The notes under the pieces were generated by a model. The model ran no database searches and was not told the origin of the DNA. It was given only the letters and a program-made list of their open reading frames with translations. A stretch of 64,000 nucleotides of DNA from Bifidobacterium sp. ESL0790 (lineage in GTDB: Bacteria; Actinomycetota; Actinomycetes; Actinomycetales; Bifidobacteriaceae): the NCBI RefSeq assembly GCF_029395435.1, contig NZ_CP113915.1:558001-622000 (forward strand), read 5' to 3'. Positions 1 to 7,323 of this stretch are shown here, one piece after another (positions within the stretch are counted from its first letter, which is position 1; each line of letters starts with the position of its first letter). Both the position numbers and the translations under genes were made by a program.

Positions 1-19
1 GGCGGACCATGCGCCAGTG

Positions 20-25
20 TATAAT
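20..25 (+). promoter_or_regulatory. -10 box of the tRNA-Arg promoter
   Basis: A perfect TATAAT lies 10 bases upstream of the mature tRNA 5' end, the right place for a sigma-70-type -10 element. The matching -35 element would fall at or before the window edge, so it cannot be assessed. Confidence 0.6.
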
Positions 26-35
26 CCTATATGTT

Positions 36-108
36 GCCCGGGTAGCTCAGGGGATAGAGCACCGCTCTCCTAAAGCGGGTGTCGTCAGTTCGAATCTGAT
101 TCCGGGCA
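36..108 (+). tRNA. tRNA-Arg (anticodon CCT)
   Basis: The stretch folds as a standard cloverleaf. The 7-bp acceptor stem GCCCGGG pairs with the 3' TCCGGGC (one G-U at the base) and the discriminator is A108. The anticodon stem CCGCT/AGCGG closes the loop CTCCTAA, placing anticodon CCT at 69-71, which reads the rare arginine codon AGG. The T arm carries GTTCGAATC. No CCA is encoded. No integrase or duplicated 3' end is visible nearby, so nothing indicates use as an integration site. Confidence 0.95.
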
Positions 109-410
109 CGAATTCTCCCGCTCCAACCATCACGAGCCGGTTCGCTTTCCATGTTTTGAACGGCGTTTTCTCGGTATGCGGTGTATCACAAAGGCTGCAT
201 TGACGCTGTGATAACAGGGTTTTGACGCGGGGTATAAGTTTTTCCTGTAACCCGCCTCGGCGGCTTTGTCTCAATTTAATCGTTCTTCATCAAGCCGAAA
301 CATTGTGGTGGCATATAATCCAAACGTGGTCACACGTATAGGTATATAGATTTCATGAATATATGCATTATATGAGAAAGCACAGTGAAGGATTAACGAA
401 AGGGAGAACC
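109..410. other. Intergenic leader between tRNA-Arg and the peptide-binding protein gene
   Basis: No gene is supported here. The last 100 bases are AT-rich and probably hold the promoter of the downstream gene, but no clear -35/-10 pair stands out. A short palindrome CCGCCTCGGCGG near 250 has only a 2-base centre and no T run, so it is not a convincing terminator. Confidence 0.4.
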
Positions 411-2063
411 ATGGCTTTGAGAAAATGGAGCGTACGGATCGTCGCCGCGCTCGCCGCGGGTGCCGCACTGGTGTCGGTCGCCGGCTGCGGAGGCTCAAAT
501 AACAGCAGCGACCAGAAGAACACGAAGGCCTCGACCGACCAGATGATCAAGGTCGACAACACCGAGCCGCAGAGCCCGCTCGTGCCGTCGAACACCAACG
601 AGATGGGCGGTGGCAGGGTCATCCGCTATCTCTTCGAGGGCCTGGTGAGCTATGACGCCAAGGGCAAGCAGCACATGGAGGTCGCCAAGTCGATCACCCC
701 CAACGCCGATGCCAGCCAGTACACCATCAAACTCAACGACGGTTGGAAGTTCACCAACGGCGAGCCCGTCACCGCCTCCTCCTTCGCCGACGCGTGGAGC
801 TATGACGCCAACGTCAAGAACGCGCAGAAGCAGTCCAGCCGTATGTCAATCATCAAGGGCTACGACGAGCTGCAGGACCCGGGCGTCGCTGCCGACGCCA
901 AGCTCTCCGGCCTTGAGGTCAAGGATCCGCTGACCCTCGTGGTCAACCTCAACAAGCCGGATTCGGTCTTCCCGATCCAGGTGGCCCACCAGTCCTTCTT
1001 CCCGCTTCCGAGCGCGGCCTACAAGGACATGAAGGCCTTCGGCAAGTCGCCTATCGGCAACGGCCCCTACAAGTTCAAGTCCTGGCAGCCCAACACCGAC
1101 ATCCAGGTCGTCAAGAACACTGACTACAAGGGCAGCCGCAAGGTGGCCAACGGCGGCATCGACTTCCGCGTCTACACCAGCGAGGACGCCGCCTACTCCG
1201 ACCTGCAGTCCGGCAACCTCGACGTGATGGTCGAGGTGCCACAGTCGGCCCTGAAGACCTTCCGCAACGATTCCTCCGTCAAGGCCTTCGTGCAGCCCGG
1301 CTCCTCCTACCAGGGCTTCGTGATTCCCGAGAACCTGCCGCACTTCGCGCCCGGCAAGGAAGGCAACCTGCGTCGCCAGGCGATCTCGATGTCGATCAAC
1401 CGCAAGGAGATCGTCAGCAAGATCTATTACAACACCAAGACCCCGGCGACCGATTTCACCTCGCCGCTGGTGCCTGAGCACTCCACCAAGCTCGAGAACT
1501 CCGGCAACCTGAAGTACAACCCCAAGAAGGCCAAGGAACTCTGGAAGCAGGCCGACGCCATCTCCAAGTTCAGTGGCACCTTCAAGATCGCCTACAACGC
1601 CGACGCGAACCACAAGGCATGGGTCGAAGCGGTGAGCAACAGCTTGAAGAACACGCTGGGCATCGACGCCTCGGGCGACGCCTACCCGACCTTCAGCGAC
1701 ATCCGCAACCAGGTGACCAACCGTTCGATCAAGACGGCGTTCCGCTCCGGCTGGATGCTCGATTACCCGACGGCCGAGGATTACCTGACCCCGCTCTACG
1801 CCTCCTCTTCGGCGGACGGCAAGGGCTCCAACGATGGCGACTACAAGAATCCGGCGTTCGACAAGGCTCTGGCCCAGGCGCTCGCGCAGACCGACGTCTC
1901 CAAGCGCACCGCCGACTTCCGCAGCGCCCAGGACATCCTGCTTGAGGATCTGCCCGCCATCCCGCTGTGGAATGAGGATGTGGCCGCCGCCGCTTCCACC
2001 AAGGTGAGCAACGTGCACTTCGACTACACGAACCTGCCCACCTACAACACCATCACCAAGTAG
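411..2063 (+). CDS. Extracellular oligopeptide-binding lipoprotein (ABC SBP family 5)
   Basis: The product has 550 residues, the usual length for OppA/DppA-type solute-binding proteins that capture peptides and deliver them to an ABC importer. The N-terminus is a lipoprotein signal: a basic start, a hydrophobic core and the lipobox SVAGC, so it should be lipid-anchored outside the membrane. The mature part has the family's typical N-terminal region (RYLFEGLVSYD, a WKFTNGEPVTA block) and a C-terminal RSGWMLDYPTAEDYLTPLY block. The ATG at 411 is chosen because AAAGGGAG sits just upstream and the signal peptide starts there. In-frame ATGs at 363 and 372 lack a good ribosome site. No permease or ATPase genes are adjacent, so it may serve a transporter encoded elsewhere. 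The exact substrate cannot be read from sequence. Confidence 0.88.
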   Translation: MALRKWSVRIVAALAAGAALVSVAGCGGSNNSSDQKNTKASTDQMIKVDNTEPQSPLVPSNTNEMGGGRVIRYLFEGLVSYDAKGKQHMEVAKSITPNADASQYTIKLNDGWKFTNGEPVTASSFADAWSYDANVKNAQKQSSRMSIIKGYDELQDPGVAADAKLSGLEVKDPLTLVVNLNKPDSVFPIQVAHQSFFPLPSAAYKDMKAFGKSPIGNGPYKFKSWQPNTDIQVVKNTDYKGSRKVANGGIDFRVYTSEDAAYSDLQSGNLDVMVEVPQSALKTFRNDSSVKAFVQPGSSYQGFVIPENLPHFAPGKEGNLRRQAISMSINRKEIVSKIYYNTKTPATDFTSPLVPEHSTKLENSGNLKYNPKKAKELWKQADAISKFSGTFKIAYNADANHKAWVEAVSNSLKNTLGIDASGDAYPTFSDIRNQVTNRSIKTAFRSGWMLDYPTAEDYLTPLYASSSADGKGSNDGDYKNPAFDKALAQALAQTDVSKRTADFRSAQDILLEDLPAIPLWNEDVAAAASTKVSNVHFDYTNLPTYNTITK

Positions 2064-2140
2064 GCCTCGCGCCTCTTGGACTGACAGCTGACCGAGGCCG
2101 GTGAAAGCCGGTCGGGTCAGCAAAGTCAACAAGGTCGAGA

Positions 2141-2184
2141 AGAGGGCCGCCACCGGATTGATTTCCGGGGCGGCCCTCTTTTTC
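2141..2184 (+). terminator. Rho-independent terminator after the peptide-binding protein gene
   Basis: An 11-bp perfect stem (AGAGGGCCGCC with GGCGGCCCTCT), extended inside by ACCGG/CCGG, is followed by a run of five T. It separates two convergent genes. Confidence 0.9.
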
Positions 2185-2207
2185 GTATGCCTTATATGTG
2201 CGTTATA

Positions 2208-3140
2208 TCAGCCCTGCACGTAGTCGGCGGTGGGGGACTTGTAGCCGCAGTTCATCATCTCGCTGTTGTAGGCGATGACGCCGTCGCCATGGGCGGGCAC
2301 CACAATCAGGCCGCCGTCGCCGTGGCGCGCGTCGATGTCGTCGAGGGTGGCGCTGGCCGCCTCGAGCGGGGTCTGCTTGGCGAACTCCACACGGTCGGAG
2401 ACCTGGTGGCAGGCCACGGTACGCATGAACGCCTCGCCGATGCCAGTGCCTGAAGCCGCCACGCTCGCGTCGTTGGCGTAGGTGCCGCATCCCGGCAGGG
2501 GAGTGTCGCCCACGCGGCCGTGCATTTGGTTGGTGATGCCGCCGGTGGAGGTGGCCGCGGCGAGGTGGCCGCGCGCGTCACGGGCCACGGCGCCAATCGT
2601 GCCGTGCTTCTCCCACTCGTCGCCGTTGGTCTGCGCCTCGACGAGCGATTGCTTGCGCTGCTCGGTGATGAAATAGCTCGGGTCGCGGGTCTCGACGCCC
2701 CATTCGGCGATCTCCTGGTCGCGCGGGTCGGCGAAGAGCACGTGCTTGGTCTGCTCCTTGACGGCCTTGGCGGCATCGATTGGGTTCTTGATGGTGTGGA
2801 CGCTGGCCACCGCGCCAACCTCGCCGTCCCCGCCCATCAGGCAGGCGTCCATCTGGGCGATGCCGTCGCTGGTCAGGGCGGCGCCGTGCCCGGCGTTGAA
2901 TTCGGGGGCGTCCTCCATCACATGGATGGCCGCCACCACCGCGTCCTCCGCGCTGGCTCCGGCCTCGAGCTTGGCATAGCCGGCGTCGAGCGCGCGCTGC
3001 AGGTCCTTCTCCACCTGGGCCTGGCGTTCCGGGGTGCTGTGCTTGCCGCGGCTTCCCGCACCGCCGTGGATGACGAGCAGGATATCGTCGCCGCTTTCCA
3101 CGGTGAGCGACTTGACTGGTGGCGGAGTGGTTGTTGGCAT
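2208..3140 (-). CDS. iaaA: Isoaspartyl peptidase / L-asparaginase (Ntn hydrolase)
   Basis: The product has 310 residues and belongs to the plant-type asparaginase family, N-terminal-nucleophile hydrolases that cleave isoaspartyl dipeptides and asparagine in the cytoplasm. The N-terminal block LLVIHGGAG, the HGAALTSDG block and the autoprocessing site HGTIGAV are visible. Thr181 of GTIG would be the nucleophile freed by self-cleavage, close to its position in the E. coli enzyme. The downstream TSTGG motif and GCGTYA block belong to the substrate pocket. The start is set at the ATG whose upstream sequence carries AAAGGA at good spacing; a longer in-frame start 33 codons upstream would add an unrelated extension. 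The gene is monocistronic and faces the peptide-binding protein gene. A role in peptide or amino-acid salvage is an inference. Confidence 0.88.
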   Translation of the reverse strand: MPTTTPPPVKSLTVESGDDILLVIHGGAGSRGKHSTPERQAQVEKDLQRALDAGYAKLEAGASAEDAVVAAIHVMEDAPEFNAGHGAALTSDGIAQMDACLMGGDGEVGAVASVHTIKNPIDAAKAVKEQTKHVLFADPRDQEIAEWGVETRDPSYFITEQRKQSLVEAQTNGDEWEKHGTIGAVARDARGHLAAATSTGGITNQMHGRVGDTPLPGCGTYANDASVAASGTGIGEAFMRTVACHQVSDRVEFAKQTPLEAASATLDDIDARHGDGGLIVVPAHGDGVIAYNSEMMNCGYKSPTADYVQG

Positions 3141-3367
3141 GATTGCCGTTCCTTTCGATAATCGTGGTATCTGGGCCGCGCCTCGGCGACGCGCCTTGAT
3201 AAGGGATTCCGTCTGCCATGGTACGCCGCAGGGGGTCACGGGCGCTCGAGATGCCCGTCAGGGCGTCGGGCGGAGGAGCAAGGCGTGGTGAGATGGGGAT
3301 TTCCGGGCCGTGAAATACGATGGCCGGGATATCGGATGGTCTTCGGCGGCACCCAGGAGGGCAGTCA

Positions 3368-4474
3368 ATGGCGGGAACGCGGCGTAAGGGCTCCTCGGCG
3401 GTCGCCGGGGTGCCCAAGAAAGCCAGAAAAGCCAAGGGAACCAAGCGAAGCAAGGGAACCAAGAAGCAGGGCGGATTCGTCCGTGGCTTCCTGGCTGTGC
3501 TGGCCTGGCTCGTGCTTCTGGCCACCATCATCAGCGCCGTCGCCCGCGAGCTGCCCGAGGAATTGCAGGCGTTGCCTTATATCCCCGCGCTGGTGTCGCT
3601 CACCCCTTGGTTCCTGTTGCTCGGCGTGCTCGCCCTCGTGCTCGCGTTGGCCGGCAGACGCTGGTGGGCCGCTTTGTTGTCGGTGCTGTGCCTCTGCCTG
3701 CAAGCCTGGTACCAGGTTCCCTATTTCAAGATCTCGCCATTACCCTCGGAGGCGGTGACGGCGGTCGACCGCGCTCATCCGGATTCCGGGGACTCCTATG
3801 CCCGGGTGATGACGCTCAACGTCTACAAAGGTCGGGCCGACCCGCAGGCGATCGTCGATCTGGTGCGTGACCAGCGCGTGGAGGTGCTGGCGATGCAGGA
3901 GACCACGCGTCCGTTCGTCAGGGCGTTGGAGGCCGCGGGCATCGGCGAATACCTGCCCTATTCGCAGGTGGCCTCGTCCGACGGGAAATACGGCAACGGC
4001 CTGTGGTCGGCCACGCCGCTGGATTCTCCGGCGGACGACGATGTCGATTCCTCCGCCTCGTTCATGCCGGGCGGGACGGTGAGCTTCGGCGACGGCAACA
4101 GCGAGGTGCGCTTCGTCTCCGTGCACACCACCTCGCCCAAGCCCGGGTATTGGAACGAGTGGAGCAAGACGTTGGACGAGCTCGCCCTGATGCGCTCGCA
4201 CCAGAACGATCGTTATGTGTTCATGGGTGATTTCAACGCCACCACCGACCACACCGCCTTCCGCAACTTCCTCGGCTCGAGGTTCAGCGACGCCGCCCAG
4301 CAGTCGGGGCACGGGCCCGTCTTCACCTGGCCGGGCGACATCGCCGGCGTGCCGCATCTGGTCGGCATCGACCATGTGGTGGTCGACAAGGGCATCACCG
4401 CCGGGCAGGTCAGTGCGGTGCCGGTCGCGGGCTCGGACCACGCGGCATTGCTGGCCACCATATCCGTGGGGTGA
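3368..4474 (+). CDS. Membrane-anchored endonuclease/exonuclease/phosphatase family protein
   Basis: The product has 368 residues. After a Lys/Arg-rich cytoplasmic start (about residues 1-35) come three hydrophobic helices near residues 40-60, 75-97 and 102-120. A C-terminal EEP domain (about residues 145-368) follows, likely on the outer face. The metal-binding and catalytic signature is complete: LNVYKG, the metal-ligand Glu in MQET, VHTTSP, GDFNAT, GIDHV and the terminal SDHAAL. Family members act as nucleases, phosphodiesterases or phosphatases, so the substrate is unknown. The architecture resembles actinobacterial extracellular DNases or phospholipases of the YafD type. The ATG at 3368 has AGGAGG seven bases upstream, preferred over an in-frame ATG at 3320. 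Confidence 0.8.
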   Translation: MAGTRRKGSSAVAGVPKKARKAKGTKRSKGTKKQGGFVRGFLAVLAWLVLLATIISAVARELPEELQALPYIPALVSLTPWFLLLGVLALVLALAGRRWWAALLSVLCLCLQAWYQVPYFKISPLPSEAVTAVDRAHPDSGDSYARVMTLNVYKGRADPQAIVDLVRDQRVEVLAMQETTRPFVRALEAAGIGEYLPYSQVASSDGKYGNGLWSATPLDSPADDDVDSSASFMPGGTVSFGDGNSEVRFVSVHTTSPKPGYWNEWSKTLDELALMRSHQNDRYVFMGDFNATTDHTAFRNFLGSRFSDAAQQSGHGPVFTWPGDIAGVPHLVGIDHVVVDKGITAGQVSAVPVAGSDHAALLATISVG

Positions 4475-4612
4475 AATGTCGGGCGGCCGAGATTGTTCGG
4501 TTGCGCGGGGCAGGCATGGAGGATCAAACGTGTCGTGTGCCACATTGTGCGGGGAAACGACTAAGCTTGATGGCGGTAGATAACTACCCAATGAACGAAT
4601 CAAGGAGTGCTC

Positions 4613-4816
4613 ATGGATGAGAAGACATTGGTCGAGAAACTTTCCTCCGTCACTACCGTCAGCGGTGTGGTGGATGTCGCCAAGAAGGCGGGCAAGGACT
4701 TGACTTTTGAGCAGGCTGACGCGTTGTTGAGCCGTCTCCTGCAGGTGGACAGCGATGCCGCGGAGCTTAGCGGCGACACCGTGGCCACGGTCGCCAAGGA
4801 TTTGCTCAACATCTAA
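4613..4816 (+). CDS. Small acidic protein, weakly Nif11-leader-like
   Basis: This 67-residue ORF has AAGGAG five bases before the ATG and a terminator shortly after, so it is probably expressed as a single gene. The sequence is helical and acidic: a leading DEKTLVEKLSS, then VVDVAKKAGKDLTFEQADALL, then a short Asp/Glu-rich tail. The block A-K-x-x-G-x-x-L-T-x-E/Q is reminiscent of Nif11-type leader peptides (A-x-x-x-G-Y-x-F-T-x-E-E-L), which guide modification of ribosomal peptides. There is no Gly-Gly cleavage site and no core peptide, and no modification enzyme lies nearby. It may therefore simply be a small regulatory or structural protein. The resemblance is by eye only. The four RNA-like repeats just downstream are an unusual context. 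Confidence 0.6.
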   Translation: MDEKTLVEKLSSVTTVSGVVDVAKKAGKDLTFEQADALLSRLLQVDSDAAELSGDTVATVAKDLLNI

Positions 4817-4818
4817 GG

Positions 4819-4885
4819 CTGAGGCGTTAATCGCAGAACCCTGTGGGCTCTGCGTAGCCGATGTGAGCGCGATGCTCGAGCGCGA
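4819..4885 (+). repeat. Structured repeat copy 1
   Basis: First of four imperfect copies. Common plan: a GGCGTTAA-like lead, then a hairpin of the type CGCAGAGCCC-TGT-GGGCTCTGCG, then GTAGG, then a GTGAGCGCG...CGAGCGC hairpin. In this copy the outer bases GGCT/AGCC also pair. Confidence 0.6.
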
Positions 4886-4920
4886 AATGCCGAGTTTTTG
4901 TATCGCTTCAAAACTATAAA

Positions 4921-4964
4921 AGCAGGGTTCCTCCGTTCATATCTTCGGAGGAACCCTGCTTTTG
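4921..4964 (+). terminator. Rho-independent terminator after the small acidic ORF
   Basis: A perfect 15-bp stem (AGCAGGGTTCCTCCG with CGGAGGAACCCTGCT) around a 10-base loop is followed by a T run. It lies between repeat copies 1 and 2. Confidence 0.9.
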
Positions 4965-4992
4965 TATTTGTAGGTTTTTCGAGATTAGATTG

Positions 4993-5033
4993 CCGAGGCG
5001 TTAAATGGAGAGTCCTGTGGGTTCTGCGTAGGT
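4993..5033 (+). repeat. Structured repeat copy 2
   Basis: A shorter copy, with lead CCGAGGCGTTAAA and hairpin GAGAGTCC-TGT-GGGTTCTG. It lacks the second (GAGCGCG) hairpin. Confidence 0.55.
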
Positions 5034-5038
5034 ACTGG

Positions 5039-5106
5039 CCAAAACGTTAAGCGGAGAGTCTTGTAGACTCTCCGTAGTTTTGGTGAGCGCGATTCTCGAG
5101 CGCAAA
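5039..5106 (+). repeat. Structured repeat copy 3 (best folded)
   Basis: The central hairpin is CGGAGAGTC-TTGTA-GACTCTCCG, enclosed by an outer stem CCAAAAC/GTTTTGG. Compared with copies 1 and 4 the stem bases differ on both sides in a compensating way. A GTGAGCGCGATTCTCGAGCGC element follows. Confidence 0.6.
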
Positions 5107-5132
5107 GTATTGACTTATTCCAAATTAGACTG

Positions 5133-5200
5133 CTGAACCGTTAAGCGCAGAGCCCTGTGGGCTCTGCGTAGGTGAAGTGAGCGCGCCCGACGCGCGCGAA
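5133..5200 (+). repeat. Structured repeat copy 4
   Basis: The central hairpin CGCAGAGCCC-TGT-GGGCTCTGCG is perfect over 10 bp and is followed by GTGAGCGCGCCCGACGCGCGC. It ends just before the xseB terminator. Confidence 0.6.
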
Positions 5201-5205
5201 GACAG

Positions 5206-5236
5206 AATCGAACCTTGTATTATTCAAGGTTCGATT
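5206..5236 (-). terminator. Hairpin overlapping the xseB stop codon
   Basis: A 12-bp perfect inverted repeat (AATCGAACCTTG with CAAGGTTCGATT) has a 7-base AT loop. The right arm encodes the last xseB codons, so the terminator is partly inside the coding region. No long T run follows on either strand, so termination strength is uncertain. Confidence 0.6.
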
Positions 5237-5555
5237 GTGTACCAGCTGTGGCGGCGGTCGACTTCTGCTCGGCCTCGGCGCTTTCGAGCTTGGCCCGCAC
5301 GTCATTGAGCAGGCTCTGGGCGCGCTTGGCCAGCGCCTCGCCGATCTCCCACTGGCGCATCGACTGGTCGAGGCTCAACCCGCCGGCCTCCAGGGCCTGC
5401 ACCGCCTTGATGAGGTTGTCACGTGCCTGCTCGTAGGGCATGGCGGCGATCTGGTCGTGCTCCTTCTGGGTCAGCGTCGAGGCCGGAGTGGTCTCGGTCG
5501 TCTTCTCCTCGTCATCGCTCTTGCTGGTGTCGTCGGATTTCGTGCTTGTCGTCAT
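5220..5555 (-). CDS. xseB: Exodeoxyribonuclease VII small subunit
   Basis: The product has 111 residues. The conserved XseB core is central (about residues 33-90): MPYEQARDNLIKAVQALE, then GGLSLDQSMRQWEIGEALAKRAQ, then a helix ending LESAEAEQ. XseB binds XseA, and the complex degrades single-stranded DNA to oligonucleotides. The N-terminal 30 residues and the C-terminal tail are low-complexity Ser/Thr/Asp/Glu/Lys-rich extensions that make the protein longer than the usual 70-80 residues. The ATG is chosen because AAGGAGCG precedes it; an in-frame ATG 21 codons upstream has no ribosome site. It lies 106 bases downstream of xseA on the same strand. Confidence 0.9.
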   Translation of the reverse strand: MTTSTKSDDTSKSDDEEKTTETTPASTLTQKEHDQIAAMPYEQARDNLIKAVQALEAGGLSLDQSMRQWEIGEALAKRAQSLLNDVRAKLESAEAEQKSTAATAGTQSNLE

Positions 5556-5661
5556 CGTGTCGCTCCTTATGGGTTTTGCTTGGATTTTCGATTGTGAATT
5601 GTGATTGCTGAAGGTCATCGCGTTCCGCTTGGCAACGGGCGCAATATATAGGCCTGGATTG

Positions 5662-6987
5662 TTAGCTTGGATTGACGGCGGTGGCCTCGGCCAGAATCTC
5701 TCCGCGCTTCAAGGTGAGCGTCAGCTCGTCGCCGGGACGAACCTTGCCCGCGTCATCGAGCACGTGGCCGTCCTTGCTCTGCACCACCGCGTAGCCGCGG
5801 TCGAGCGTGGATTGCGGGCTCAGCGCGTTGAGGCTGGCGTTCAGCTTCTCGATGGTCAGGCTGGCGTCGTCGGCGATGCGCGTCAGCCCGAGGCGCATGC
5901 GCTGCACGGAGTCGTCGACGAAGCGTTGGTGCGGCTCGATCATCGTCTCGGGGTGGGTGAGGCTCGGCCGGGTGGCGTAGCCGTCGATCAGCCGCGTCTC
6001 GTTGTCGACCATGGCGTTGATGCGCATGCCGATCTGGGCGCGCGCGTTGGCGATCAGCTGCCACTGCTCGCGCACGTCGGGCACCACCTTCTTCGCCGCG
6101 TCGGTGGGGGTGGAGGCGCGCAGGTCGGCCGCCAGGTCGATGAGTGTCCAATCGTCCTCGTGGCCCACGGCCGAGATGATAGGGGTCTCGCATGCGGCCG
6201 TCGCCCGCACCACGCCCTCGTCGGAGAAGCCGATCAAGTCCTCGAAGCTGCCGCCGCCACGCGCGACGATGATGACGTCCACGTCCGGGTCGGCGTCGAG
6301 CTTCTGGATGGCGGCGATGACCTCGGGCGGGCATTGCGTGCCCTGCACGTGCGCGTGCACGACCTTGAAGTTGACGGCCGGCCAGCGCAGGTTGACGTTG
6401 GTGATCACGTCGCCCTCCGCACGGGCCTGCGGGGCGCAGATGAGGCCGATGCGCTTGGGGAACTCGGGCAGCTCCACCTTGTTCTCCTGGTCGAAAAGCC
6501 CCTCGCCCTTGAGCTTCTTGCGCAGCTCGTCGATCTGGGCCTTGAGGTCTCCGGCGCCGATGCGCCTGATGTCGTCGGCCACGAAGCTCAGGCGCGTGGC
6601 CTTCACCCACACGTCCGGCTTGCCGTGGATGACCACCCGGTCGCCCTGGCGGAAATCGCGGGCCATGGCCACGAAGTTGCGGAAGCCCATCACGGAGATG
6701 GAGATGTCCTCGAAATTGTCGCGCAGGGTGATGTAGCCGGAGCTGGCGCGGCGCATGTTGATCTCGACGATCTGCCCCTCGACCCACGATCCGGGCCAAC
6801 GGCGCACGGCGTCATGGTATTTCTGGCTCACCACGCTCACCGGCCACGGGTTCTCCGCGGTGGTGTCGCGCGCCAGCCTGGGCAGCTGGTCAAGCGGTTT
6901 CGGGCCCTGCTCAAGCCCGCCAGAGCCCTGCCCCGGCGCCGCGTCCTGGTTGGGTGCGGCGTACCCATATCTCGTATTGAATGCCAT
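5662..6987 (-). CDS. xseA: Exodeoxyribonuclease VII large subunit
   Basis: The product has 441 residues, the normal XseA length. The N-terminal OB-fold (about residues 45-150: WVEGQIVEI, SGYITLRDN, VVIHGKPDVW) binds single-stranded DNA. The middle domain carries the catalytic region with the family blocks FPKRIGLICAP, DVITNVNLRWP, DVIIVARGGGS, EDLIGFSDE, PIISAVGHE and DLRASTPTDAA. A helical C-terminal region and the end motif DRGYAVVQS follow. The chosen ATG is preceded by AGAGGA; a longer ORF upstream encodes unrelated residues. With xseB it forms a two-gene operon for nuclease VII, used in mismatch repair and DNA-damage processing. Confidence 0.95.
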   Translation of the reverse strand: MAFNTRYGYAAPNQDAAPGQGSGGLEQGPKPLDQLPRLARDTTAENPWPVSVVSQKYHDAVRRWPGSWVEGQIVEINMRRASSGYITLRDNFEDISISVMGFRNFVAMARDFRQGDRVVIHGKPDVWVKATRLSFVADDIRRIGAGDLKAQIDELRKKLKGEGLFDQENKVELPEFPKRIGLICAPQARAEGDVITNVNLRWPAVNFKVVHAHVQGTQCPPEVIAAIQKLDADPDVDVIIVARGGGSFEDLIGFSDEGVVRATAACETPIISAVGHEDDWTLIDLAADLRASTPTDAAKKVVPDVREQWQLIANARAQIGMRINAMVDNETRLIDGYATRPSLTHPETMIEPHQRFVDDSVQRMRLGLTRIADDASLTIEKLNASLNALSPQSTLDRGYAVVQSKDGHVLDDAGKVRPGDELTLTLKRGEILAEATAVNPS

Positions 6988-7323
6988 GGTTCCAGAATCC
7001 TCTTCGTGAAGGACAAGGGTGGGTGTCGGGAACCTATGTATCGCAATTTTCGTATAAGGCGGGTGGACAAGTCGCGCGCGTGATACATTGCGACACACCG
7101 TAGGACGAAACTTTGGAATTTTTTTAAGCATGAATTTCCGCACTATTCCGCCATTGTTACTATATCTGGGTATGAAACGCCGGTCGAACCCCTAAATATA
7201 GTATCCAGAAAGTCGTATAGTGATGTAGTGCACAGAAGTTACACGCGTGTGATTTCATCCATGTGATTTGTGATCTCCGTGCCAGACTCTTTAGCAGTAT
7301 AGAAGTATGAGGAAGGAATTGTG
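6988..7323. promoter_or_regulatory. Divergent promoter region between xseA and nrdD
   Basis: This AT-rich 336-bp stretch must hold both promoters. A 10-bp perfect palindrome ACACGCGTGT at 7241-7250 and GTGCAC at about 7229 sit 75-90 bases before nrdD and could bind a regulator. No clean NrdR-box pair is seen. No ORF is supported. Confidence 0.4.

Noticed and set aside
36-108. tRNA-Arg as a phage or island attachment site
   Set aside because: No integrase gene and no repeated tRNA 3' end are visible in the window.
846-2153. 435-codon minus-strand open frame
   Set aside because: Antisense to the peptide-binding protein gene and overlapping its terminator; no motif.
6988-7323. NrdR boxes before nrdD
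   Set aside because: Only weakly similar AT-rich palindromes were seen; no pair with the correct spacing could be read with confidence.
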